Below, one piece after another: positions 51,799 through 59,907 of a DNA stretch of 64,000 bases. Each line of letters starts with the position of its first letter. Position 1 is the stretch's first letter. The position numbers and the translations under genes were made by a program. The stretch is taken from positions 17,060-81,059 of the forward strand of contig NZ_JBPOEA010000013.1 of NCBI RefSeq assembly GCF_052060035.1, given 5' to 3'. Under the pieces are notes generated by a model that saw only the letters and a list, made by a program, of their open reading frames with translations, made no database searches and was not told the DNA's origin. The stretch is from Fodinibius sp052060035 (GTDB taxonomy: Bacteria; Bacteroidota; Rhodothermia; Balneolales; Balneolaceae).

Positions 51799-52509
51799 AT
51801 GAAAAGGGCATTAAAATATTTTTTACCGCTATTGATAATAGGTGCTTTGGGCATGGGAGCACATATTTATGATGCCAGTGATCGCCCCTTGGCTTTTGTA
51901 CAAAAGTTTAAGCCAAGTGTTGCACTCGAAACAAACGGAGAGCTTATCGATATTCGGGAGCGGGGTAAGCCGCTTTTTGATGGAGATACCTTACGGACGA
52001 ATCAGAATGGGTTTGCTTTGGTACAGTTTATGGATAAAAGTATGGCTAAAATTAAACCTGATTCTCGTTTAATTGTTCATGGAGATATTCAGGATAAGCA
52101 AAATACGAGCACTCGCATTGGGCTTGAGTTGGGAGAAATATTACTGAATGTCACGGATCAGGGAGCACAGGATTTTGAAGTAGCTACCAATTCATCGGTG
52201 GCATCTGTGAAGGGGACAACCTTTGGTGCGACGGTTGATGATTATTTCTGGGTGGAAGAAGGAGAGGTGGAGGTAACATCTAGCCAGACAGGCCAAAGTG
52301 TAACGTTGTCTGCAAAAACGTATGCTCAAGTCCAAGAAGATGGCTCTATAGAATCCGGGGAACTCACAGACGAGGAGCTGGAGGAAAGAAATGGAGAGTA
52401 TTCTGAGATGAATGAGAAGCTTGAACCGACGATTTATAAAGTGCGTTTCACAAACGAAAATGGAGAAGAGAGAGTCATTGAAGTAAAAGTGTTTGAAAAC
52501 GGAAACTAA
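51799..52509 (+). CDS. FecR-domain periplasmic protein
   Basis: From ATG 51799 the protein has 236 residues: one N-terminal membrane helix or uncleaved signal (KYFLPLLIIGALGMGAHIY) and a FecR-type beta-helix domain (about 45-175) with GDTLRTNQNGFALVQFMDKS, LELGEILLNV and SSVASVKGTTFGATVDD. An acidic C-terminal tail follows. FecR domains relay signals between outer-membrane receptors and inner-membrane effectors. No ECF sigma factor is nearby; instead a CHASE2 cyclase ends the operon. A TTG at 51787 overlaps the preceding stop but is a less likely start. Confidence 0.87.
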   Translation: MKRALKYFLPLLIIGALGMGAHIYDASDRPLAFVQKFKPSVALETNGELIDIRERGKPLFDGDTLRTNQNGFALVQFMDKSMAKIKPDSRLIVHGDIQDKQNTSTRIGLELGEILLNVTDQGAQDFEVATNSSVASVKGTTFGATVDDYFWVEEGEVEVTSSQTGQSVTLSAKTYAQVQEDGSIESGELTDEELEERNGEYSEMNEKLEPTIYKVRFTNENGEERVIEVKVFENGN

Positions 52510-52530
52510 AAACAGTTAGTCGTACAACCG

Positions 52531-55314
52531 GTGAAAGGGGTAGTATTCGTTAGAAAGATAGTATTGTTTATTTTTTTTACGGGGATAGCATGTCTCGAAG
52601 TAGAAGCATTTTCTATTTCTGATACGAATCCCGTACAACATCAGAAACCCACCCTTGTTGAACGCAATACCTCCTTTGAGCTACGTTTTTTGGCACCATC
52701 AGTTAATGCGGGTGATGTGGCTGATGCTTATCTCTTTTTTAAGACAGATGGCGACATGGGCTATCGCCAGAAAAAAGCTGCTCTTGTTTCTTCCAACTTT
52801 TTAACAGAATTAACGATAGAAGATGAACAGGCAAGTGAGCTGGAGTACTATCTGCAGATCCACTTGAATGATGGTAAGACTATAACCTATCCAAATAATG
52901 ATGGTTCTGTTAGTCCATTGAGTGTTGATATTGTAGACCCCCAGAGAAGTGGGCGGCAGCGTATAGTAGAAGAAACAGGTGTTGATTATACCATCCTTTC
53001 ACCTGATCCAGGGACAACCGTTTCGAAGCAGGATGTGGTGATAGCACTGACTTTATTTTACGATCCCGCAGAAATTGATACCTCGGCTTCTTTCCATATG
53101 TATGTTGACGGGGAGGATATAACAGAAGAGGCAAATGCCAGCGATTATTTTTATACGTATTCTCCCAGTAATTTGTCAATGGGACAGCATAATGCCGAAT
53201 TTAAATTAGAAAATGCAGATACTGCTTATGTTCTGGCCGATTGGAATTTTTCGGTAATTGAACCCGGCCAAACAGTAAGTGCTTTTACCGGTGAAAAGCA
53301 ACAGCAGAGTTGGATGCCACAGGGTAATGTAGAGCTTCGAGCAAGAAATCAACAAGTGGGTGGGTACCCCAACGATGCCTTAAGTGGCAATGTCAGAATT
53401 TCTGGTCAAAAAGGGGATATCTCATATTCGGCCTTTGGATTACTGACAACGCAGGAAGATCCACGCTTACAGCCCCAAAATCGCTATGGCCTTCATTTAT
53501 ATGTGGGGAACTGGCTTGAGCTTGAAGCAGGCCATGTCTATCCAACACTAAATACATATACTATCGCTGGTCAGCGTATGCAGGGTGTTAATGCGGGGTT
53601 TTATTTCTGGGATGAAACTCTGAATCTGCAGTTTATCTACGGGAAACTACGTCGGGGAATTGATAATATTTATGATGAAATATCTGTTGAAGAACAAACA
53701 TTTGGAGATGTCCAAGAACCAATGCGTTCATATACATTAAATACCGATGACAGTGGGACATTTCAGCGAGAAATTGCCGGTGGACGTATTGGGTTTAAGA
53801 AAGATGATCGATTTAAGATTGGGCTTAATGTGATAAAAGTTGAGGATGATACCAGCTCAATTCGTCTCATTGATGATTATAATGATGTAATGGAAGTGAA
53901 TCCCAATCTTGCTAACAGCCTTAACAGTCAACAGCAGCAGATATTAGGAAATAATCCTGAAGATCTTGGTGTAAGTGGAAACCCAACACCAAGGGGGAAT
54001 TTTGTAGCTGCCTCAGATATCGAAGCTCAATTTGATAATAATCGTATCCAGTTTGAAGCTGATGGAGCGGTGAGCTTGCTTAACCAAGATATTTCGGATG
54101 GCACATTAACGCAACAGGCCGCCGATCGCATTGGCTATGATATTGACGAAGACACAGAAAACTTACTCGATCGTCTTTCTTGGCTTATTGTCATAAATGA
54201 AAATATGGAAACGTTACCCATTCGTTTTGATGAAGGGACGACGAATACTTCAGCAGAGCTGTTTTTTTCAACAAGCATTTTAGCCGGACATTCTCAGTTG
54301 GGGCTTAGTTATTTTAATAACGATTTACGCCTGCGTTATCGTTGGGTAGGGCCGGGATATAACTCCCTGGCTAATACTACAATCCGTAAAGATATTGCCG
54401 GTTTTTCTATAAGAGATCGTGTTCGATTGTTTGAGAATCAGATATACCTGACCCTGGGGTACGAAAATCTGCGAGATAATGTTGTTAATAACAGGGATGC
54501 CACAACAAGTACTGTAAATTACCGTGGTAATGTAAGTTGGTATCCTGTTAATCAAGATTTACCAAGAGTAAGTTTGGGTATTAGGAAACGTACCCGGGAT
54601 AACGAAGTAGAGTTGAATAATCCTTTGGTTGCAACCTTAGATGGTATATCGGAACAGGCAGCTGTGCAGAATATTATGATCCAGAATGGAGATACATTGA
54701 CTGTGGCCACTCCAAGACTTTCGAATTCATATCAGTTTACGGCATCGATTAGTAAGGAATTTTCACTGTTGGGGACTAACCATAACGCCAGTGTTAACTA
54801 TTCGTTGTTGAATACTTCCGATGAAGTATTTGAGTATGGAGACACCCAAAGTCAAAGCATTTCGGCGCGAGTAGTTAACCGATTCCAGAATTTGCCGCTA
54901 CAAACAAATATTGGGTTTAATTATAATAATTCAGAAACATCTGGTGGTCTTAACGATGTAAAAATAGCGGGTGTAAATATTGGCGGAAGTGTGTTTTTGT
55001 TTGATGATAAGCTCAATATCGAAATGTCGGTAGCTTTTACTAAAAATCGATCGGAGTCGATTCCATTAGTTGTTAATGATAACGGAACGCCTCAACAGTC
55101 GTTTGATGATTATTACATGGCAGCTACGGCCGGTGAAGGATCAATAACAGAAAGCAATTCTTATATTGTAAATACACGCACTCGATATAATCTAAATCAG
55201 AGACATTCCTTTCTTTTGGATTTTAAATATTCGAATGTTCGGAATATGCTCTCATCCTCAATAACCTATCCGAATGATCATCTGATGCAACTTCGTTATA
55301 TCTTTAACTTCTGA
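52531..55314 (+). CDS. Large outer-membrane beta-barrel protein with N-terminal Ig-like domains, unknown function
   Basis: The 927-residue protein starts at GTG 52531, with a signal peptide ending near EVEAF. Residues of about 25-240 look like two or three Ig-like or surface beta domains (SFELRFLAPSVNAGDVADAY; PGTTVSKQDVVIALTLFYD). From about 250 onward, repeated amphipathic strands form a barrel of about 650 residues, ending HLMQLRYIFNF with terminal Phe. There is no TonB plug or TPR. It lies between the FecR gene (21 bases) and the cyclase gene (2 bases), suggesting it is the outer-membrane member of a signalling or secretion assembly. Confidence 0.8.
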   Translation: MKGVVFVRKIVLFIFFTGIACLEVEAFSISDTNPVQHQKPTLVERNTSFELRFLAPSVNAGDVADAYLFFKTDGDMGYRQKKAALVSSNFLTELTIEDEQASELEYYLQIHLNDGKTITYPNNDGSVSPLSVDIVDPQRSGRQRIVEETGVDYTILSPDPGTTVSKQDVVIALTLFYDPAEIDTSASFHMYVDGEDITEEANASDYFYTYSPSNLSMGQHNAEFKLENADTAYVLADWNFSVIEPGQTVSAFTGEKQQQSWMPQGNVELRARNQQVGGYPNDALSGNVRISGQKGDISYSAFGLLTTQEDPRLQPQNRYGLHLYVGNWLELEAGHVYPTLNTYTIAGQRMQGVNAGFYFWDETLNLQFIYGKLRRGIDNIYDEISVEEQTFGDVQEPMRSYTLNTDDSGTFQREIAGGRIGFKKDDRFKIGLNVIKVEDDTSSIRLIDDYNDVMEVNPNLANSLNSQQQQILGNNPEDLGVSGNPTPRGNFVAASDIEAQFDNNRIQFEADGAVSLLNQDISDGTLTQQAADRIGYDIDEDTENLLDRLSWLIVINENMETLPIRFDEGTTNTSAELFFSTSILAGHSQLGLSYFNNDLRLRYRWVGPGYNSLANTTIRKDIAGFSIRDRVRLFENQIYLTLGYENLRDNVVNNRDATTSTVNYRGNVSWYPVNQDLPRVSLGIRKRTRDNEVELNNPLVATLDGISEQAAVQNIMIQNGDTLTVATPRLSNSYQFTASISKEFSLLGTNHNASVNYSLLNTSDEVFEYGDTQSQSISARVVNRFQNLPLQTNIGFNYNNSETSGGLNDVKIAGVNIGGSVFLFDDKLNIEMSVAFTKNRSESIPLVVNDNGTPQQSFDDYYMAATAGEGSITESNSYIVNTRTRYNLNQRHSFLLDFKYSNVRNMLSSSITYPNDHLMQLRYIFNF

Positions 55315-55316
55315 TT

Positions 55317-57506
55317 ATGGCCGAATCCCAAAAGACATGGAAAAGCACAACAATCTTATTGGGACTGCTGCTTGGAAGTTTACTTGTGACGATACTATTA
55401 GCCTTTTCTACTCCCGTGATGGAGCTCAAGTTAGATGTCACTGATCAGCTGTTCGAATTGCGCGGTCCTATCGCCATTGAAGATTCTTCTGTAGTTATTG
55501 TTTCCATAAGCCAGCAGGCTGACCAAGAGATACCATATAAATATCCATGGCCCACAAATTTACATGCAAAGCTTGTTGAGCATTTAAATGAAGCCGGAGC
55601 CAAAGCCATCGGATTTGATGTCCTTTTTGATAAAAGAGACAACTATAATCTTGCTAACGATTCAGCATTTGCAGATGTGATTAGCAAATATGGTAATGTT
55701 GTGTTGGGGTCTAATATTCAAAGCACAACACAAGGTCGAGGACAGGGAAGCCGGTCGTCATCATTAATGCTCATAAGGCCGAATCGCGTATTGCAAAAAG
55801 CAAATAATAGTAGAAGTGGTATTGTTAGAGCTCAATATGATTCTGACGGTTCAATTCGAAAATATATTTTAGGCTTGGAGTATAATGGTCAGCAGATGTA
55901 TTCGCTTGGGTTGGAATTGCTGAAGTTATATTCTGATATCGACTCTTCTCAGATTAATGAAACAGATGAGCATGTCAGTTTTGGGTCATACGAAATTCCC
56001 AAGTTTGGAGAACATCTGATGACCATTAATTACTATGGTCCTCCTGGCACATTTCCCCGGCATTCGTTTGAGACCGTTATTGATGATTCATCTATTGTTC
56101 TTGCTTCGGAAGATTCAGCGTTCCAGATAAACTCATACTCTGATCCTGATTTTGGACTGAAAGATACAGATGTTTTTAAGGATAAGATTGTGCTGATTGG
56201 TGCGACGATGCCTGAACTTCAAGATCTGCATGCAACGCCCTTCGCTGAACAGGCTTCCATGCCCGGTGTCGAAATGCATGCGAATGCTATCCAGACCATA
56301 TTATCAGCAAATTATATTTATCATATAGACCCCTGGATGAATATAGTTCTATTAGTCATTGCCATTGGAATAATGATTTTCGCAATTCGTCGGCTTTCAG
56401 GATTATATGGTTTTGGACTCTATCTGCTCTTAATCTTATCGGTTGTTGGTGTTACCATCTGGATGTTTTTCCAGTTTAATGTGGTTATGGATGTGGTTGC
56501 GATGCTTACGGCGCTATCAGTGGGATATGTTTCTACGCAAAGTTATCGGTATATCATGGAGCAACGCGAGAAAAGGCGTATTCAAGGATTGTTTTCATCC
56601 TATGTTTCTCCAGCTATTGTGGAAGAGATGGTGGAAGGAGGCAAAGAGCCCGAATTAGGAGGCAATGAAGTATATATGACTGCCTTTTTTAGTGATATTC
56701 AGTCGTTTTCAACTTTTTCCGAGCAGATGCCCGCCAAGACACTGGTAAGGCTGATTAACGAATATCTGTCGGCTATGACCAACATAATCCGCGATCGTGG
56801 GGGCACACTGGATAAGTATATCGGGGATGCTATTGTGACCTTTTTCGGTGCCCCGATTCCCAGCGAAGATCATGCCTATAAAGCGTGTGTGGTGTCTCAG
56901 CTCATGCAGTATCGACTTGAAGAACTGCGCGAAAAATGGCGAAACGAAGGAGAGCAATGGCCCGAAATAGTACATCATATGCGTAATCGTATTGGGATTA
57001 ATACAGGTGTAATGGTAACAGGAAATATGGGATCTGAAAGCCGTTTTAACTATACTATGATGGGTGATAATGTAAATCTTGCCGCTCGGTGCGAAAGTGG
57101 TGCCAAACAATTTGGAGCTTATACGATGGTTACGTCCGCTACTAAAGAAGAGGCCCAAAAGTTTGGGGATCGCTGCGTATTCAGGTATTTGGATCGCATT
57201 GTGGTAAAAGGTCGAACCGAACCGGTGGAGGTGTTTGAGATAATGGGGCTTCGTGATAAACTTTCTGATGAGAGCTTTAGCTGTAAAGAAAAATTCGAGC
57301 AGGGAATGGAAGCGTATGAAAGCCGACAATGGGATCAGGCTATCGAATTATTTCAAGAATCTTCAGAGTTGGAAAGGTTTGTCCCGAACGATGATTCCTT
57401 CATTTACACCAATCCTTCCTTGGTATACCTGAACCGCTGCGAAGTGATGAAAGAAAATCCTCCTCCTGAGGATTGGAACGGTGTTTATGTAATGAAATCA
57501 AAATGA
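55317..57506 (+). CDS. CHASE2-domain adenylate cyclase (class III)
   Basis: The 729-residue protein has an N-terminal membrane helix (about 12-32), a periplasmic CHASE2 sensor domain (about 40-330; GAKAIGFDVLFDKRDN, FKDKIVLIGATMPELQDLHA), three membrane helices (about 343-412) and a cytosolic class III cyclase domain (about 435-625). Metal-binding residues are Asp460 (FFSDIQSF) and Asp504 (KYIGDAIV). Lys500 and Asp584 (MMGDNVNLAAR) occupy the positions that select ATP over GTP, so cAMP is the predicted product. A TPR-like tail follows (about 650-690). It is the last gene of the FecR operon. Confidence 0.92.
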   Translation: MAESQKTWKSTTILLGLLLGSLLVTILLAFSTPVMELKLDVTDQLFELRGPIAIEDSSVVIVSISQQADQEIPYKYPWPTNLHAKLVEHLNEAGAKAIGFDVLFDKRDNYNLANDSAFADVISKYGNVVLGSNIQSTTQGRGQGSRSSSLMLIRPNRVLQKANNSRSGIVRAQYDSDGSIRKYILGLEYNGQQMYSLGLELLKLYSDIDSSQINETDEHVSFGSYEIPKFGEHLMTINYYGPPGTFPRHSFETVIDDSSIVLASEDSAFQINSYSDPDFGLKDTDVFKDKIVLIGATMPELQDLHATPFAEQASMPGVEMHANAIQTILSANYIYHIDPWMNIVLLVIAIGIMIFAIRRLSGLYGFGLYLLLILSVVGVTIWMFFQFNVVMDVVAMLTALSVGYVSTQSYRYIMEQREKRRIQGLFSSYVSPAIVEEMVEGGKEPELGGNEVYMTAFFSDIQSFSTFSEQMPAKTLVRLINEYLSAMTNIIRDRGGTLDKYIGDAIVTFFGAPIPSEDHAYKACVVSQLMQYRLEELREKWRNEGEQWPEIVHHMRNRIGINTGVMVTGNMGSESRFNYTMMGDNVNLAARCESGAKQFGAYTMVTSATKEEAQKFGDRCVFRYLDRIVVKGRTEPVEVFEIMGLRDKLSDESFSCKEKFEQGMEAYESRQWDQAIELFQESSELERFVPNDDSFIYTNPSLVYLNRCEVMKENPPPEDWNGVYVMKSK

Positions 57507-57524
57507 TATTTCAGGCTAATTTTG

Positions 57525-57557
57525 TTTGCCAAATACCCAATGAAAACCGTATCTTTG
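57525..57557 (+). promoter_or_regulatory. Promoter of the SRP RNA gene
   Basis: TTTG (57525-57528), a 21-base spacer and TATCTTTG (57550-57557) match the Bacteroidota consensus exactly. The predicted start, about 6 bases downstream, coincides with the 5' end of the SRP RNA helix. Confidence 0.8.
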
Positions 57558-57562
57558 AACTT

Positions 57563-57666
57563 CGAGGGTAGGCCCTACGCAGCCAGCTCCCTCTGAACTC
57601 CGTCAGGACCGGAAGGTAGCAGCGGTAGGAGGTTGTAGCGGCGTGATGTAGGTCGCTTACCCTCTC
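57563..57666 (+). ncRNA. ffs: Signal recognition particle RNA (4.5S type)
   Basis: The central apical loop GTCAGGACCGGAAGGTAGCAG is the universal Ffh-binding SRP motif, flanked by complementary arms. GAGGGTA (57564-57570) at the 5' end pairs with TACCCTC (57658-57664) at the 3' end, giving an RNA of about 104 nucleotides of the short bacterial type without the Alu domain. A T-run follows. It targets ribosomes making membrane proteins together with Ffh and FtsY. Confidence 0.95.
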
Positions 57667-57848
57667 TTTTTTATCTCATATTTTTTTGCTGAAATATGGG
57701 CATTCAGCTTTGAACAAGCAGAGGTTTTACCACAAATGTGGTTGTTCGAAATTATAGATCAGATCTTATTGTCGTTTCAGCCAGAAATTCGCAGTTAAGG
57801 TCCAGAAAGCTCTACCTGCTCCCCACATGGGATGATCTCTCCTATAGG

Positions 57849-58814
57849 CTATAGCAACTTTTTCTCAATATCACCGGCAATATGTTCAGCATGGATGCGG
57901 GTATTCTCAATGAATAATTTGCTGGTATCCATTCCACCACAGACTACACCGGCAACATACATTCCCTTGCGATTCGTCTCGAGGTTTTTCTCATTATATA
58001 CGGGCATTTTATCTTCATCATCGGTGAGATCAATACCAAAGCTGGTCATCAAATTAAAGTTTGGCTTATAGCCAGTCATTGCCAGCACAAAATCGTTGGC
58101 AATGGTTTTTGTGCCACCGGGCGTATCCAAGACTACTTCATTTTTTCGTATTTCTTTTACCTCAGTATTAAAATAGCCGGTAATTTCCTCATTTTTGATG
58201 CGGTTCTGTATATCAGGCTTAACCCAGTACTTTACGGATTCTTTAATTTGCGAATCGCGAACAGCTAATGTAACATTGGCGTTAGTACGATAGGTTTCCA
58301 AAGCAGCATCTACAGCCGAGTTGCCGCCGCCAATGACAAGCACATCCTGCCAGGCATAGGCATGAGCTTCATCGTAATAGTGACGAACCTTATCGAGATT
58401 TTCACCGGGAATGTCCATCATTTTGGGCACATCATAAAATCCGGTGGCAACTACAACTTTTGACGCTTTATAGTTGTCTTTATCTGTTTGAACCGTGAAG
58501 TTTTGATCTTGGCCGGAAATATTTTGCACTTCCTCATAGAGATGAATATCCAGATCATAGCTTTCAGCGGCGCGACGGTAATACTCAAGCGCTTCGCGAC
58601 GTGTTGGTTTCGAATTGTGAGAGATGAAAGGTACATCTCCAATCTCCAGTCGCTCGGAGGTGGAGAAAAAGGTCATATCTTTAGGGTAATGGAAGATGCT
58701 ATTGACCAAACAGCCTCTTTCAATAATTTTTGCAGGAATGTTCCTTCGTTTCAGTTCAATAGCGGTGGCCAATCCAATAGGGCCTGCACCAACAATAATA
58801 ACCATGAGTAGCAC
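57849..58814 (-). CDS. ypdA: YpdA family bacillithiol-disulfide reductase-like flavoprotein
   Basis: The 321-residue flavoprotein has an FAD-binding GAGPIGLATAIEL (about 9-21), an NAD(P)H-binding VIGGGNSAVDAALET (about 162-176) and the C-terminal GVVCGGMDTSKLFIEN segment with a conserved Cys. It aligns in order with YpdA, which regenerates bacillithiol from its disulfide using NADPH. The start may be Met4 (58805), which directly precedes the Rossmann strand VIIVGAGP. No bacillithiol biosynthesis genes are nearby. Confidence 0.92.
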   Translation of the reverse strand: MLLMVIIVGAGPIGLATAIELKRRNIPAKIIERGCLVNSIFHYPKDMTFFSTSERLEIGDVPFISHNSKPTRREALEYYRRAAESYDLDIHLYEEVQNISGQDQNFTVQTDKDNYKASKVVVATGFYDVPKMMDIPGENLDKVRHYYDEAHAYAWQDVLVIGGGNSAVDAALETYRTNANVTLAVRDSQIKESVKYWVKPDIQNRIKNEEITGYFNTEVKEIRKNEVVLDTPGGTKTIANDFVLAMTGYKPNFNLMTSFGIDLTDDEDKMPVYNEKNLETNRKGMYVAGVVCGGMDTSKLFIENTRIHAEHIAGDIEKKLL

Positions 58815-58912
58815 ATTAATTATTCAAAATTTTGACTGTTAAAATACAGCATTTAACAAAAGGTAGCCAAGATCAGTTTATGGAAATAACCGATAGCTGA
58901 GATAATCAGAGT

Positions 58913-59863
58913 TTATATATTACTGCTCAGGTAGTTTTCGATCACAAAGTTCAGCCATCCCTTTGGTTTGCTCCAAAACCCTACGTGTCCCCCCTCTTCG
59001 GTAATAATGTAATCGGTATTTGGATTTTGGTTAATCTTGGCCAGAGGTATTGCCTCGGCGGGACATAACGGATCTTCTTTGCTGTGGACAAGCAGGGTGT
59101 CAGTTTTAATCTCATCTACAAAACGTCGGGCTGAGCATTGTTTGTAGTAATCTTCGGCTCCATCAAAACCGTGAAGGGGGGCTGTTACCTGATTATCAAA
59201 CTCGTAAAGGGTAGATCCATCAAAGGTAGGTAAACCTGGAATGCGTTTTCTTTTTTGATCGAGTTTGTCACGCAAAGTGCGCAGAAAATGATATTCGTAA
59301 ATACGATGGAACCCTTTTGAAAGTAAGATTGAACCAATCCGTAAATCATAGGGGACTGATACAGAAACGGCTGTTTTGACCAAACTTTCTTCTCCGGTTT
59401 CTCCCAGGTACTTCAACAAAGCATTACCGCCCAGCGAAAAGCCGACTGCTCCAATTTTTTTATCCGGATACTTTCCAGAAATCCAATTGAAAACGGTTTG
59501 GTAATCATTTGTTTCTCCGGAATGGTAAAACCGTGGTTGTTTATTGGGCTTTGATCCACATCCCCTAAAGTTAACCCCTACAATTGAATAGCCGTTGTTA
59601 ATCAATGTTTTCATCAACTCAACCATGTAGTAACGATTGGTTGAGCCTTCGAGTCCATGGAATAGCGCAATGATGGCATCTGACTCAGGTTGTATATGAT
59701 AGTCGAGCTCCAGAAAGTCCTCATCAGGGGTCGAAATTTCTATGTGACTTAAAGGAGGTTGGTTGGTATCTCCAAGCAAAGACCGGCTGATAGTATGAAT
59801 ATGACCGCTAAAGCACCAGGATGGTGCTTGTAAATCGGGGACATGTCGAAGATTTGTCTTCAT
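58913..59863 (-). CDS. YheT family alpha/beta hydrolase
   Basis: The 316-residue protein carries IALFHGLEGSTNRYYM (oxyanion segment), NFRGCGSKPNKQPRFYHSGE, nucleophile GFSLGGN with Ser143 and a late catalytic His in EEGGHVGFW. This is the YheT/ABHD1-3 pattern, whose members include esterases acting on acyl lipids. There is no signal peptide. The stop lies 99 bases downstream of the ypdA start. Precise substrate unknown. Confidence 0.88.
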   Translation of the reverse strand: MKTNLRHVPDLQAPSWCFSGHIHTISRSLLGDTNQPPLSHIEISTPDEDFLELDYHIQPESDAIIALFHGLEGSTNRYYMVELMKTLINNGYSIVGVNFRGCGSKPNKQPRFYHSGETNDYQTVFNWISGKYPDKKIGAVGFSLGGNALLKYLGETGEESLVKTAVSVSVPYDLRIGSILLSKGFHRIYEYHFLRTLRDKLDQKRKRIPGLPTFDGSTLYEFDNQVTAPLHGFDGAEDYYKQCSARRFVDEIKTDTLLVHSKEDPLCPAEAIPLAKINQNPNTDYIITEEGGHVGFWSKPKGWLNFVIENYLSSNI

Positions 59864-59907
59864 GGCTACTTATAATTCAGGAAGTCTGAAATTATTGTAT
59901 CATGTGA

